DNA from: an uncultured Burkholderiales bacterium
GTDB lineage: Bacteria > Pseudomonadota > Gammaproteobacteria > Burkholderiales > Burkholderiaceae_E
NCBI GenBank assembly: GCA_903923345.1
Contig: CAIXXI010000475.1
Span: 1-38,761 of the forward strand
DNA length: 38,761 bases
Direction of reading: 5' to 3'
Shown here: positions 1-10,153 of the stretch, in pieces
How the letters are laid out: the number at the start of each line of letters is the position of its first letter
How positions within the stretch are numbered: the first letter of the stretch is position 1
Translations under genes and position numbers: made by a program
The notes under the pieces: generated by a model
What the model was told of the DNA's origin: nothing
Database searches by the model: none
Seen by the model: the letters and a program-made list of their open reading frames with translations, nothing else

Positions 1-149
1 CCGATCTGCGTGGCACCTGGACGATGTCCAAGCAGCACAACCCGATCCAGGACATCTACCTGCGCCGGGTCGAGGGCGAGCAGAACAAGTACGTGTCGGT
101 GGCCTGGAAGGCGCTTGCCGACCCGGCTCGCGGCTGCCGCATGGCCTGA
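1..149 (+). CDS. ABC transporter substrate-binding protein (branched-chain amino acid/amide type), C-terminal end only
   Basis: Open frame from the window edge ending in TGA at 147-149: ...DLRGTWTMSKQHNPIQDIYLRRVEGEQNKYVSVAWKALADPARGCRMA. It sits directly upstream of livH, the usual position for the periplasmic binding protein. Confidence 0.75.
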   Translation, partial: DLRGTWTMSKQHNPIQDIYLRRVEGEQNKYVSVAWKALADPARGCRMA

Positions 150-161
150 CCAAAGCAACAC

Positions 162-1031
162 GTGGACAGCGTCGCCTCGATCCTCATCCAGATCCTCAAC
201 GGGCTGCAATACGGCCTGTTGCTGTTTCTGGTCGCCTCGGGGCTGACGCTGATCTTTGGAATCATGGGCGTGATCAACCTCGCCCATGGCAGCTTCTACA
301 TGGTCGGCGCCTACCTCGCTTTCTCGCTGACCTCGGCCTTCAACAACCTGCTGCTTGCCCTGATCGCCGGTGTGGTGTTGTCGGTGCTGCTGGGCCTGCT
401 GCTTGAGCGGCTGCTCATCCGTCACTTCTACCACCGTGATCACCTCTACCAGGTCCTGCTCACCTACGGGCTGATCCTGATCTTCGAGCAGCTGCGCTCG
501 CTGCTGTGGGGCGATGATGTGCAGGGCGTGAAGATCCCCGAGCTCTTCAATCATTCGATTGCGCTGACCGACACCCTCTCCTACCCGGTCTACCGACTGG
601 TGATCTCAGCGGTCTGCATTGCGATTGCGCTGGCGCTGCATGGACTGATCCGCCATACCCGGCTGGGCATGATGATCCGGGCCGGTGCACACAATCGCGA
701 GATGACCGAGGCCATGGGCATCAACATCCGCCTGCTGTTCGCTCTGGTCTTTTCGCTCGGCGTGGCGCTGGCTGCGTTTGCCGGCATGCTGGCCGCCCCG
801 GTGTCATCGGTCTATCCGAACATGGGCAGTCAGGTGCTGATCATCTGCTTCGTGGTGGTCGTGATCGGCGGTATCGGTTCGGTCAAGGGCGCCCTGGTGG
901 CGGCCCTGCTGATCGGGCTGGCCGACACCTTCGGGCAGGTCTATCTGCCGCAGATCGCCGGCATGGTGGTCTATCTGCTGATGGCCCTGGTGCTGATCTT
1001 CCGGCCTGAAGGCCTGTTCAAGAAAACCTGA
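162..1031 (+). CDS. livH: Branched-chain amino-acid ABC transporter permease, LivH family
   Basis: 289 aa hydrophobic protein; 'LLLFLVASGLTLIFGIMGVINLAHGSFYMVGAYLAF' is a LivH signature; first permease of a five-gene block. Confidence 0.92.
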   Translation: MDSVASILIQILNGLQYGLLLFLVASGLTLIFGIMGVINLAHGSFYMVGAYLAFSLTSAFNNLLLALIAGVVLSVLLGLLLERLLIRHFYHRDHLYQVLLTYGLILIFEQLRSLLWGDDVQGVKIPELFNHSIALTDTLSYPVYRLVISAVCIAIALALHGLIRHTRLGMMIRAGAHNREMTEAMGINIRLLFALVFSLGVALAAFAGMLAAPVSSVYPNMGSQVLIICFVVVVIGGIGSVKGALVAALLIGLADTFGQVYLPQIAGMVVYLLMALVLIFRPEGLFKKT

Positions 1032-1040
1032 CCGGATCCA

Positions 1041-2021
1041 ATGCACGCCCATTCCCGCACCCTGGGTGCCCTGTTGCTGCTGGCTCTGGTAGCACTGGCT
1101 CTGTTTCCACTGGTCGGCAGCACCTTCTATCTGCAGCTGATCACCAAGGTGATGATCCTGGCCATCTTCGCGATGAGCCTGGACCTCCTGGTCGGCTATA
1201 CCGGACTGGTCAGCCTGGGCCATGCAGCCTTCTTCGGGCTGGCTGGCTATGCGCTGGCACTCATCCAGCCGAAATACGATCCGATGTCGATCTTCATCAC
1301 CCTGCCCGCAGCCCTGGCCCTGTGTGCGCTTTTTGCGCTCATCACCGGCGCGCTGGTGCTGCGCACCCGCGGCATCTACTTCATCATGGTCACGCTGGCC
1401 TTTGCGCAGATGGTGTACTTCGTCTTTCACGACACCGCATTGGGCGGCGGATCAGACGGTCTGTACATCAACAACAAGCCGCTGGTGGGATGGGGTGACC
1501 TGACCCTGCTCGATCTGGAAAACCGCACAAGCTTCTATTACCTCGTGCTGGTGCTGTTGGCGGCGGTCTACCTGCTGCTGCGTCGGGTGCTGGCCTCGAA
1601 TTTCGGGCATGCGCTGCAGGGCATCCGCGTCAACGAACACCGCATGCGCGCCATCGGTTTTCCGGTGATGCGCTATCAGCTCGGAGTCTATGTGCTGGCC
1701 GGCGTGCTGGCGGGTTTATCCGGCTATTTATCCGCCGCTCAGTTCGGTTTCGTGAACCCGGAGATCATCTCCTGGCATCAATCGGGTGCCGTGCTGATGA
1801 TGGTGATTCTGGGTGGCATGGGCACCTTGTCAGGTTCGATGATCGGCGCATTCGTGTTCGTGCTGCTCGAGGAATTCTTCAAGGACGACACCGTGTTCGG
1901 CGCAGTCGCCAAGCACTGGCAACTGCTCATGGGACTGATCATCGTGGCAGTCGCCTGCTTTTTGCCGCGCGGGCTGGTCGGGCTGCTGAGCCGGCGCAAC
2001 AAGGAGCCAGGCGATGCTTGA
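1041..2021 (+). CDS. livM: Branched-chain amino-acid ABC transporter permease, LivM family
   Basis: 326 aa; 'LDLLVGYTGLVSLGHAAFFGLAGYA' and 'VILGGMGTLSGSMIGAFVFVLLEE' are LivM-like motifs; overlaps livG by 8 nt. Confidence 0.92.
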   Translation: MHAHSRTLGALLLLALVALALFPLVGSTFYLQLITKVMILAIFAMSLDLLVGYTGLVSLGHAAFFGLAGYALALIQPKYDPMSIFITLPAALALCALFALITGALVLRTRGIYFIMVTLAFAQMVYFVFHDTALGGGSDGLYINNKPLVGWGDLTLLDLENRTSFYYLVLVLLAAVYLLLRRVLASNFGHALQGIRVNEHRMRAIGFPVMRYQLGVYVLAGVLAGLSGYLSAAQFGFVNPEIISWHQSGAVLMMVILGGMGTLSGSMIGAFVFVLLEEFFKDDTVFGAVAKHWQLLMGLIIVAVACFLPRGLVGLLSRRNKEPGDA

Positions 2022-2769
2022 GGTCAGCCAGCTGAGCAAGCACTTCGGTGGACTCAGGGCCAACTCCAACGTGGCACTGTCCGTGCGCGTCGGGCAGATC
2101 CATGTGGTGATCGGCCCCAATGGCGCCGGCAAAAGCACCCTGATCAACATGCTCTCGGGCGATCTCGCACCAAGCTCTGGTTCGATCAAGCTCGATGGCC
2201 GCGAGATCGCCGGCCTGCGCCCGGATGAAATCTCGCGCATGGGTGTGGGCCGCAGTTATCAGAAGACCAATATCTTTTCGAGCTTCACCGTGCTGGAGAA
2301 CTGCCGACTTGCGGCGCAGTCGCGCGCACCGCATGCCTGGCGGCTGTTCACCCCAGCCGATCGCCATGAGCCTGCGCTCGCCCTGGCCCGCCATGCCATC
2401 ACACAAGCCGAACTCGACGGACGTGAACATCGCATCGCCAGCACCCTCTCGCACGGCGAACAGCGCCAACTCGAAATCGCGCTGTCGCTGGCCACCTCAC
2501 CCCGTGTCCTGCTGCTGGACGAACCGCTGGCTGGCATGGGAGCTGAGGAATCGCAGCGCATGGTGGGGCTGATCGGCAAGCTCAGGTCCGAACACGCGAT
2601 TGTGCTGGTCGAACACGACATGGAGGCGGTGTTCGCGCTGGCCGATGTCCTGACCGTGATGGTCGAGGGCCAGGTGCTGGCCAGTGGCAGCCCCACCGAA
2701 ATCCGCACCAACCCGCAGGTGCAGGCGGCCTACCTGGGTCACGCGGGCGAGGAGCAGCCTCATGTCTGA
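2014..2769 (+). CDS. livG: Branched-chain amino-acid ABC transporter ATPase, LivG family
   Basis: Walker A 'GPNGAGKST', signature-like 'LSHGEQRQLEIA', Walker B 'VLLLDEPLAGMG'. Confidence 0.93.
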   Translation: MLEVSQLSKHFGGLRANSNVALSVRVGQIHVVIGPNGAGKSTLINMLSGDLAPSSGSIKLDGREIAGLRPDEISRMGVGRSYQKTNIFSSFTVLENCRLAAQSRAPHAWRLFTPADRHEPALALARHAITQAELDGREHRIASTLSHGEQRQLEIALSLATSPRVLLLDEPLAGMGAEESQRMVGLIGKLRSEHAIVLVEHDMEAVFALADVLTVMVEGQVLASGSPTEIRTNPQVQAAYLGHAGEEQPHV

Positions 2770-3475
2770 CTGGCTCATCGAGGCCACCGGCCTGCACACC
2801 TACTATGGCGCGAGCCACATCCTGCATGGCGTCGATTTTCGAGTCGCGCGCGGCGAGGCCATCGGCCTGATGGGCCGCAACGGCATGGGCAAGACCACCC
2901 TGATCAAGTCATTGCTGGGTCTCGTGCCGGTGCGATCCGGCGAGATCACCATCGCCGGCAAATCGATGCGCGGCGCAGCGCCTTATCGCATTGCGCGCGC
3001 GGGCATCGGCTATGTGCCCGAGGGTCGAGGCATCTTCCCGACGCTCTCGGTCATCGAAAATCTGCAGATGGCCGCAAGACCCGGCATTGATGGTCGGCGG
3101 CACTGGACACTCGAGCGCGTGCTGCAGACCTTCCCGCGGCTGGCCGAACGACGCCATCACGGCGGCACGCAATTGTCGGGCGGCGAACAGCAGATGCTGT
3201 CGATCGGCCGCGCGCTCATGACGCACCCGGACGTGCTGTTTCTGGACGAAGCCACCGAAGGTCTGGCACCCCTGATCGTGGCCGAGATCTGGCAGATCAT
3301 CGGCAAGGTCCGCGCAGAGGGCATTGCCACGGTGGTGGTCGACAAGAATTTCCGTTCGGTGCTCAAGTCCAGCGATCGCGCGGTGGTCTTGGTCAAGGGC
3401 GAAGTGGCGCTGGATGCGCCCTCAGCCAGCCTGGCCAGCGATCCGGATCAGTTGAATCGATTGCTCGGGGTTTGA
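2762..3475 (+). CDS. livF: Branched-chain amino-acid ABC transporter ATPase, LivF family
   Basis: Start trimmed to MSDWLIEATGLHTYYG at 2762; Walker A 'GRNGMGKTT', signature 'LSGGEQQMLSIGRAL', Walker B 'VLFLDEATEGLAP'; overlaps livG by 8 nt. Confidence 0.92.
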   Translation: MSDWLIEATGLHTYYGASHILHGVDFRVARGEAIGLMGRNGMGKTTLIKSLLGLVPVRSGEITIAGKSMRGAAPYRIARAGIGYVPEGRGIFPTLSVIENLQMAARPGIDGRRHWTLERVLQTFPRLAERRHHGGTQLSGGEQQMLSIGRALMTHPDVLFLDEATEGLAPLIVAEIWQIIGKVRAEGIATVVVDKNFRSVLKSSDRAVVLVKGEVALDAPSASLASDPDQLNRLLGV

Positions 3476-3494
3476 GGGTCGGTGCTAAAACCCC
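3467..3494 (+). terminator. Possible weak hairpin terminator at the end of livF
   Basis: GGGGTTT (3467-3473) and AAACCCC (3488-3494) form a 7-bp stem overlapping the livF stop codon; no T-tract follows. Confidence 0.3.
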
Positions 3495-3610
3495 AACCAA
3501 CTCGACCCGCAGAATGCACAGCGCGTTCTGTCTTTCCTGCGCGACCGGGTGGCTCCACAGGACAATCCAGGCAGCATCGGCGAGGCTCTAAGCGGCTCGC
3601 AGCAGCCCGC

Positions 3611-5233
3611 TCACACCGCAATCGCAAGGCCCCCGGTCGCTGGATCAGCCCCACCATCCAGCACGCCGTCTTGCAGCCGAATGGCATGCACCCAAGCAAA
3701 GGTGTAGCTCTGAGCATGTCGCTTCACCGTATAGCCCTGACTGCATAACGCACGTTCGGTCGCATGCAGAATCCTGTTGGACAGCTCGATGGTGTTCGAC
3801 ACGGCTGCAAACCGCGGGGCACACACCGCCTGTTCAGCGCTCATCCCAAACTCCAGGACATTCAGCATGACCTGCAGATTGCCCATCGTGATGTAAGTCG
3901 CGCCTGGTGCACCCAGCACCAGATAAGGCCGATCATTCCTGAACACGATGGTCGGCGAGAGCGCAGAGAACCTGGCCTTGCCGGGTGCCAAGGAACCGGC
4001 ACGCCCTGGGCGCGGATCGAACACCGCCATGGCCCCGTTGTACATGAAGCCAAGCCCGTCAGTCACCACACCCGAGGGCTGACCCAATGTGTGAGTCATG
4101 GTGAAGGCATTGCCCTGATCATCGACGACGCAAATTTGCGTCGTGTGCTTGCTTTCTGCGCCGCCTGCATTGAACCGCGGGACATGGGCATGTTCACCGC
4201 GACGAATACGCTCCGCCATCGCCGCCGCGTAGGACTTCGAGGTGAGTTCCGAGACAGGAACATCATAGAAGCGCGGATCGCCCACTTTGGCATCTTTGTC
4301 AGCGGTGGCGATCTTCATCGCCTCCGACACCACACGAATGTATTCGGCCGAGTTGTGCCCCATCCCTCTCAGATCGAAGTGCTCGAGGATATTCAGCATC
4401 TCGATCAATTGAATGCCACCGCCAGGCGGGTGATTGGTCGCGATACGGTCCCCTCGATAGGTGCCCCAGAGCGGCGCTTTTTCCTCCACTTCGCACTGCT
4501 CCAGGTCGGCCTGAGACAGCAAACCACCGTTCGCCGCCATATCCGCGACGATCTCCTTGGCCAGCGCTCCGCGATAGAAGTCATCTACCCCATGCTTCGC
4601 AATACGCTCGAGCGTCGTGGCCATATCCGGGTTACGCAACATGTCGCCCACGGCAAGCACGCGACCATCAGGCTTGACATAGATCTTTCTGGTAGCAGGG
4701 TACTTAGTCACCATGCCGATGTTCGCATCGCGCCCAGCGCTGGGCGGCAAATTCCAGAACTCGCTCACATGCGGGCGAACAAGGACACCCTGACGCGCAT
4801 AGTCGACTGCAGGCCCCATCACATCGGCCAGTGACCGGGTGCCGAATCGGCGCAAAACGGTGTCGAAGGCCCGCAATGACATCGGCGTGGTCACCGCCTG
4901 GTAACCGATCTCATTGACCCGGTCTTTCAGGATGAATCCCCAACCATCCTGAGCCTCATGAAGAATGCGATCGGCCCACATGTCAGGTCTGACCGCCAGC
5001 GGCGCACGACCGTGAAAATCGATGCTGGTATGAGTGCCCTGCCCCGGCATGTAGATTTGCATATTGCCCATGCCGGCAATCCCGCACATCTGAGGATCCA
5101 CCACGGTTTGTACCAGCGCTGCCGCAATGGCTGCATCCACCACATTGCCGCCGGCGCGCAGCACGTCCGCCCCCGCCTCAGCCGCTTCCGGTTGTGCCGC
5201 GCATACCATCCCGTGTGTTGTTGCCTGCGTCAT
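3611..5233 (-). CDS. Gamma-glutamyltranspeptidase-family Ntn-hydrolase
   Basis: 540 aa; N-terminal 'GMVCAAQPEAAEAGADVLRAGGNVVDAAIAAALVQTVVDPQMCGIAG', putative autoprocessing Thr in 'KHTTQICVVDDQGNAFTMTHTL', and 'GAPGATYITMGNLQVMLNVLEFGMSAEQAVCAPRF' are GGT-family motifs. Confidence 0.88.
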   Translation of the reverse strand: MTQATTHGMVCAAQPEAAEAGADVLRAGGNVVDAAIAAALVQTVVDPQMCGIAGMGNMQIYMPGQGTHTSIDFHGRAPLAVRPDMWADRILHEAQDGWGFILKDRVNEIGYQAVTTPMSLRAFDTVLRRFGTRSLADVMGPAVDYARQGVLVRPHVSEFWNLPPSAGRDANIGMVTKYPATRKIYVKPDGRVLAVGDMLRNPDMATTLERIAKHGVDDFYRGALAKEIVADMAANGGLLSQADLEQCEVEEKAPLWGTYRGDRIATNHPPGGGIQLIEMLNILEHFDLRGMGHNSAEYIRVVSEAMKIATADKDAKVGDPRFYDVPVSELTSKSYAAAMAERIRRGEHAHVPRFNAGGAESKHTTQICVVDDQGNAFTMTHTLGQPSGVVTDGLGFMYNGAMAVFDPRPGRAGSLAPGKARFSALSPTIVFRNDRPYLVLGAPGATYITMGNLQVMLNVLEFGMSAEQAVCAPRFAAVSNTIELSNRILHATERALCSQGYTVKRHAQSYTFAWVHAIRLQDGVLDGGADPATGGLAIAV

Positions 5234-5341
5234 TCCCGTCTCCTGCTGATGGGCTGTGATTTGTGGGCTCGTCCGACGCCGGGCAAGCGGAGTACCGGGC
5301 AGGCTGCAGTGCCACGCATCTGCCGCGCAAACAATGAATCT

Positions 5342-5941
5342 CTAAGCCGGAAAGTGCTGAGCCGCCAATTGCCGCAACTCAGCCTCCTGAAGCGGTGCCA
5401 AGGTCGCCAGTGCCCACAAATCAAACGAACGTTCACGGCGGCGGGCTGCCACACCCGCAAAGCCTGACGACTGCAAGGTGCTGCTCAGCACTTTCTGGGT
5501 AAAGCCACATCGGTGCGCCATGTAGAGATTACCGCGCGCCATCGGTGGACGGTGGCCGTACAGAATGTCCAGTGGCGTGATGGGGCCTAGCGACGAGACA
5601 TAGGCAGGATCCAGCAGTTTGTCCTGCGCCACCAAGGCACAGACCGACTGCAAGTCAGGGCAGGTAATCACCACAAAGCCAGTCGGTCGAAGCACCCGCT
5701 TGAACTCGGCCAAAGCCAAGGGCACCTCATGCGGGTACAAATGCTCGATGTTGTGACTGGAGAAAATCGCATCAACCGATACCGAGGCCACGGCCGACAT
5801 ATCGGTCATCGTGCCAATGATGTCAGGCTGAACGGACGGATCGATGTCCAGGCGCAGTTCAGTCCAATCGGACGTGTTGAAGCCGCGCGTCGTCTGATTT
5901 TTGCGTTTGGGGCCGCAACCCACGTGGAGGAATGTTTTCAT
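5342..5941 (-). CDS. SAM-dependent methyltransferase-like protein (class I fold)
   Basis: 'FLHVGCGP', 'VDAIFSSHNIEHLYPHEVPLALAEFKRVLRPTGFVVITCPDLQ' resemble class I methyltransferase motifs. Confidence 0.75.
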   Translation of the reverse strand: MKTFLHVGCGPKRKNQTTRGFNTSDWTELRLDIDPSVQPDIIGTMTDMSAVASVSVDAIFSSHNIEHLYPHEVPLALAEFKRVLRPTGFVVITCPDLQSVCALVAQDKLLDPAYVSSLGPITPLDILYGHRPPMARGNLYMAHRCGFTQKVLSSTLQSSGFAGVAARRRERSFDLWALATLAPLQEAELRQLAAQHFPA

Positions 5942-6022
5942 AAGGAATTCTAGGCTGATCCGTCACGTATGCACGTGATCAATCGCCAAAGGAATACTCA
6001 AGAACGACGAGTCTGCCCTGTA

Positions 6023-7015
6023 TCAGCCGCGATGCGCAGCCGCCGCTCGCGTCAGGCGATCTCTCACCGCATCCCACTCGCCACCCGATGGCGGGGCAAG
6101 CACCAGTATCCGATCGATCCCAGCCCGATCGAAGCGCCGAAGCGCAGCAAACAAAGCCGCTTCGCAGTCAACAGCGCGGGTCGCGGCGGGCACCCAATCA
6201 CTCACGGTCGCAGCCAGGTGAGCTGGCGGTGGCTCGAACGCCCACAGCCCGATCTTCAGACCCTGACGCGCGAAGGCCTCGAGCCGAGCCTCGAGCGCAG
6301 CCGGCTCGATCAACTCGAGCGGCACATTCGGACTGTAGTGGGCCGCCAGCGTGCCCGAGGCGCGCGCGGCCTGCTCGTCTCGATCGGCCATTGGCTCACC
6401 CAGCACCTGTTCAATCCCCTCCCGGCGAATACGACCCGGACGCAGCCAGCGGGCCGGCGCACGGGTCAGATCAACGATGCTGGATTCCACGCCCACCTCA
6501 CAGGCGCCGCCATCCAGGATGAACGGCGCATCGGCACCGAGGTCATCGAGCACATGCTGTGCGGTGGTCGGACTGACCTTGCCAAAGCGATTGGCCGATG
6601 GCGCGGCCACGCCACTGCCGCCCAGCGCCACGAACCGGGCCAACAGTGCCTGTGCCAGAGGATGCGATGGGCAGCGCAGCCCGATGCTCGCCTGACCACC
6701 ACAGGCCCATGCCGGTGCATCAACGCGACGCGGCAGGATCATCGTCAAGGGCCCCGGCCAGAACGCAGCGGCCAGGCGCCGGGCGCGCTCATCGAACTGC
6801 GCCCACTTCATGGCCTGCTCAAGATCACTGACATGCACGATCAAAGGATGATCTGCAGGTCGTCCCTTGAGCGCATAGACTTTTTCGACCGCCTCACCCT
6901 GCGCGGCATCCGCGCCCAGCCCGTAGACGGTCTCGGTGGCAAAGGCCACCAGTTCACCCTCGATCAGCTGGCGCGCCGCCCGGTCGATGTTCTGCCGAGT
7001 CGGTGACTCGATCAC
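6023..7015 (-). CDS. tsaC: L-threonylcarbamoyladenylate synthase (Sua5/YwlC/TsaC family)
   Basis: 'LIEGELVAFATETVYGLGADA', 'KGRPADHPLIVHV', 'SGVAAPSANRFGKVSPTTAQHV' are YrdC/Sua5 motifs, with a C-terminal Sua5-like extension. The track's ATG start (7063) overlaps purK by 52 nt; a GTG at 7015 giving a 4-nt GTGA overlap with the purK stop is more plausible. Confidence 0.85.
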   Translation of the reverse strand: MIESPTRQNIDRAARQLIEGELVAFATETVYGLGADAAQGEAVEKVYALKGRPADHPLIVHVSDLEQAMKWAQFDERARRLAAAFWPGPLTMILPRRVDAPAWACGGQASIGLRCPSHPLAQALLARFVALGGSGVAAPSANRFGKVSPTTAQHVLDDLGADAPFILDGGACEVGVESSIVDLTRAPARWLRPGRIRREGIEQVLGEPMADRDEQAARASGTLAAHYSPNVPLELIEPAALEARLEAFARQGLKIGLWAFEPPPAHLAATVSDWVPAATRAVDCEAALFAALRRFDRAGIDRILVLAPPSGGEWDAVRDRLTRAAAAHRG

Positions 7016-8199
7016 CGGACGATGCCCAGCTGGCGCTCGATCGAATCCGCGGTGCGATGGCATGCTTCAACGCTCATACCCAGCACGGTCGCATGCCCCA
7101 TCTTGCGCCCGACCCGGGCATCGGTCTTGCCATACAGATGCAGCTTCACGCCGGGATGCGCGAGCACGGAAGACCAGTCGGGCTCGCTCGAGCCACCGGC
7201 CGGCCCGTCGGGCAGCCAGCAGTCGCCCAGCAGGTTGACCATCACTGACGGACACAGCGCATCAACCGCGCCGAGCGGCAAGCCAGCCAACACCCGCACC
7301 TGCTGCTCGAACTGACTGGTGATGCAGGCATCGATGGTGTAGTGCCCCGAGTTGTGCGGACGCGGCGCCATCTCGTTGACCACCAGCCGGCCGTCTTCAA
7401 GCAGAAAGAACTCGACGCACAGCACGCCGACATACTCGAGCCGGGCGGCAATCTGCAGGGTGGCCTCGGTGGCCTGACGGGCGAGGCTGTCATCGATGCG
7501 TGCGGGCACCGTCGAGACCGCCAGAATGCCGCCCCGATGAACATTCTCGGCCACGGGAAAGGCCACCGCTTTGCCATCAAAGCCACGGGCCACCACCACC
7601 GACAATTCGAGTTTCAGGGCCAGGCGCTTTTCGAGCACACAGGGCACATCACCGAGCGTGCCCTGCGCGTTGAAGGCCTTGAAGGCTTCGATCGCCTCGG
7701 TGCGGTCGGCCACGCGGGCCTGACCCTTGCCGTCGTAGCCCAGGCGCGCGACCTTCAGAATCGCTGGAAACAGCGCGTCTTCGGCCGCCATCAGATCGGC
7801 CTGCGTGGTCACCACGCAATAGGGCGCGACATCGATGCCGCAGCCGCGGATGAAATCTTTCTCGGCGATACGGTCCTGGGCGATGGCCACCGAGCGGGCC
7901 GCAGGGCTGACCACAATGTCGCGCGCCAGCCGATCGAGTGCCGCAGCCGGTACGTTCTCGAATTCGGTGGTCGCCGCCCCACACAGCCGGGCCATCTCAT
8001 CGAGGGCTGCTGCATCCAGATAATCGGCCTGGATGTGGCGGTCTGCGACCGTACCCGCAGGGCTGTCACTGCCCGGATCGAGCACACACACGCGATAGCC
8101 CAGGCTCTGGGCGGCCATGCAGAACATGCGACCGAGCTGGCCGCCGCCAAGCAGACCCAGCCAGGCACCCGGCGGTAAAGGAGGAACGGGACGCTTCAT
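7012..8199 (-). CDS. purK: N5-carboxyaminoimidazole ribonucleotide synthase
   Basis: ATP-grasp protein; start trimmed to MKRPVPPLPPGAWLGLLGGGQLGRMFCMAAQSLGYRVCVLDPGSDSPAG (ATG at 8199, 396 codons including stop); 'LGGGQLGRM' is typical of PurK; next to purE. Confidence 0.94.
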   Translation of the reverse strand: MKRPVPPLPPGAWLGLLGGGQLGRMFCMAAQSLGYRVCVLDPGSDSPAGTVADRHIQADYLDAAALDEMARLCGAATTEFENVPAAALDRLARDIVVSPAARSVAIAQDRIAEKDFIRGCGIDVAPYCVVTTQADLMAAEDALFPAILKVARLGYDGKGQARVADRTEAIEAFKAFNAQGTLGDVPCVLEKRLALKLELSVVVARGFDGKAVAFPVAENVHRGGILAVSTVPARIDDSLARQATEATLQIAARLEYVGVLCVEFFLLEDGRLVVNEMAPRPHNSGHYTIDACITSQFEQQVRVLAGLPLGAVDALCPSVMVNLLGDCWLPDGPAGGSSEPDWSSVLAHPGVKLHLYGKTDARVGRKMGHATVLGMSVEACHRTADSIERQLGIVR

Positions 8200-8203
8200 C
8201 GGC

Positions 8204-8701
8204 TCAGGCAGGCGGCAGTCGCATCGCACGCGCCGCATCGGTCTGCTTCGCGCGGAAGGCTTCGAGGCGAACAGCCAGGTCCTGATCGACGCAGGCGAGC
8301 ATCGCGACCGCATGCAGGGCGGCATTGGCTGCGCCCGCCTCGCCGATGGCGAAGGTCGCCACCGGAATGCCGCGTGGCATCTGCACGATCGAGAGCAGCG
8401 AATCTTCGCCGCGCAGGTACTTGGACGGCACCGGCACACCGAACACCGGCACGATGGTCTTGGCTGCGATCATGCCGGGCAGGTGCGCGGCGCCGCCGGC
8501 GCCGGCGATGATCGCCTGCAGGCCGCGGCCGCGCGCCGATTCGGCATAGGCGAACATTTCATCGGGCATGCGGTGGGCTGAGACCACCTTGAATTCATGG
8601 GGCACATCGAAGGCTGCCAGCACATCGACCGCATGCTGCATCACCTCCCAGTCGCTGCTGCTGCCCATCACCACGCCGACCCTGGGGGCGATATCACTCA
8701 T
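8204..8701 (-). CDS. purE: 5-(carboxyamino)imidazole ribonucleotide mutase
   Basis: '[21 protein letters not shown]', '[12 protein letters not shown]', '[28 protein letters not shown]' are PurE class I signatures. Confidence 0.96.
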   Translation of the reverse strand: MSDIAPRVGVVMGSSSDWEVMQHAVDVLAAFDVPHEFKVVSAHRMPDEMFAYAESARGRGLQAIIAGAGGAAHLPGMIAAKTIVPVFGVPVPSKYLRGEDSLLSIVQMPRGIPVATFAIGEAGAANAALHAVAMLACVDQDLAVRLEAFRAKQTDAARAMRLPPA

Positions 8702-8743
8702 CGATTGCTCCGGAAAAACCGCGATTTTACCGGACCGCCCTGC

Positions 8744-9640
8744 TCAGGCGAGCGATTGGCCGGTGAGGCGCTGCAGGGCCTCGCGATATTTCGCTGCGGT
8801 CTGTTCGATGACTTGTGCAGGCAGCGCCGGAGCCGGCGCGGTCTTGCCCCAATCGGTCAGTGTCTCGAGGTAGTCGCGCACGAACTGCTTGTCGAAGCTC
8901 GGTGGCGAAATGCCCACCCGATAGGAATCGGCCGGCCAGAATCGGGATGAATCGGCGGTGAGCACTTCGTCCATCAGGTGGAGTTCGCCTGCGTCATCCA
9001 GTCCGAATTCGAACTTGGTGTCAGCGATGATGATGCCTCGCGTGGCGGCATACTCGGCTGCGCGCCGATACAACTGCAGTGAGACCTCACGGATGCGTTC
9101 GGCCAGCGGCGCACCGATGGTCACGATCATCTGCTCGAACGAAATGTTCTCATCGTGCTCACCGTGCTCGGCCTTGCGCGCCGGGGTGAAGATCGGTTCT
9201 GGAAGCTGCTGGGCCTGTTGCAGGCCGGCAGGCAGATCAATGCCACAGACCGCACCGCTGTGCTGATAGTCCTTCCAGCCCGAACCAATGAGATAGCCCC
9301 GCACCACCGCCTCGACCATGATGGGCTTTAAGCGCTTGACCACCATCGATCGCCCGCGCACCTGCGCGGTTTCATCAGGCGCAACCACCGACTCGGGTGC
9401 AATGCCCGTCAGGTGATTGGGCACGATGTCAGCCAGTCGGTCGAACCAGAACATCGCCATCTGGTTGAGCACCCGCCCCTTGTCCGGGATCGGTTCATTC
9501 ATGACCACATCGAAGGCCGAAAGCCGATCGCTGGTGACGATCAGCAACGTGTCGTTACCGACCGCATAGTTGTCTCGGACCTTGCCGCGCGACAGCAGCG
9601 GCAGCGAATGCAGGGAACTCTCGTACAGTGCAGGGGTCAT
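8744..9640 (-). CDS. purC: Phosphoribosylaminoimidazole-succinocarboxamide synthase (SAICAR synthase)
   Basis: '[55 protein letters not shown]', '[18 protein letters not shown]', '[32 protein letters not shown]'. Confidence 0.96.
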   Translation of the reverse strand: MTPALYESSLHSLPLLSRGKVRDNYAVGNDTLLIVTSDRLSAFDVVMNEPIPDKGRVLNQMAMFWFDRLADIVPNHLTGIAPESVVAPDETAQVRGRSMVVKRLKPIMVEAVVRGYLIGSGWKDYQHSGAVCGIDLPAGLQQAQQLPEPIFTPARKAEHGEHDENISFEQMIVTIGAPLAERIREVSLQLYRRAAEYAATRGIIIADTKFEFGLDDAGELHLMDEVLTADSSRFWPADSYRVGISPPSFDKQFVRDYLETLTDWGKTAPAPALPAQVIEQTAAKYREALQRLTGQSLA

Positions 9641-9753
9641 GCGGCAGACTCGGCAGAATGATCAATCGTCAGACTGCGCATTGTGCCGCATGGCTTGCGT
9701 CCCATGACTTTGAGATAGCCTGCAGCCATGCTTTGTGATCTGCCCGCCCGCTC

Positions 9754-10149
9754 ATGCCGCTGAACCCCGCCGACTTATCGATTCGGGTCTTCGATGTGGA
9801 CGCCAGTTGCCGCTACTTCGAACGCACCCTGGGGCTGATCACGCACAGCCGAACCGGCGTGCCGCCGCACCGGGCCGAATTGCGCCGCGACGCACTGCGC
9901 CTGACCCTGATCGGCGTGCGAGGCCCGGGTCATCAGGATGACGATCTGGAGCAGCATCACCTGCGTGCCATTCTGATTGAAGCCGACAAGTCAGACTCGC
10001 TTCGCGCGCTGTTCGAACACGCCAGCGCGCACGGCGCCCGGATGCGTCAACCGCTGCAGACCCGGCCCTGGGGCGTTCTGACCTTCGTGATGAGGGACCT
10101 CGACGGCAATCTGCTGCTGTGCTCGGCGCCGCTGGATGAGGTGAATTAA
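9754..10149 (+). CDS. VOC (glyoxalase/bleomycin-resistance-like) family protein
   Basis: 131 aa; 'LSIRVFDVDASCRYFERTLGLITHSRTG' at the N-terminus and 'GVLTFVMRDLDGNLLLCSAPL' at the C-terminus follow the VOC pattern. Confidence 0.7.
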   Translation: MPLNPADLSIRVFDVDASCRYFERTLGLITHSRTGVPPHRAELRRDALRLTLIGVRGPGHQDDDLEQHHLRAILIEADKSDSLRALFEHASAHGARMRQPLQTRPWGVLTFVMRDLDGNLLLCSAPLDEVN

Positions 10150-10153
10150 GCGC

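Noticed and set aside
3764-4834. 356-aa plus-strand ORF
   Set aside because: Antisense to the GGT-family gene; composition typical of a shadow ORF with no recognisable motif.
5969-7006. 345-aa plus-strand ORF
   Set aside because: Antisense to tsaC, whose motifs are clear; translation is Arg/Gln/Pro-rich.
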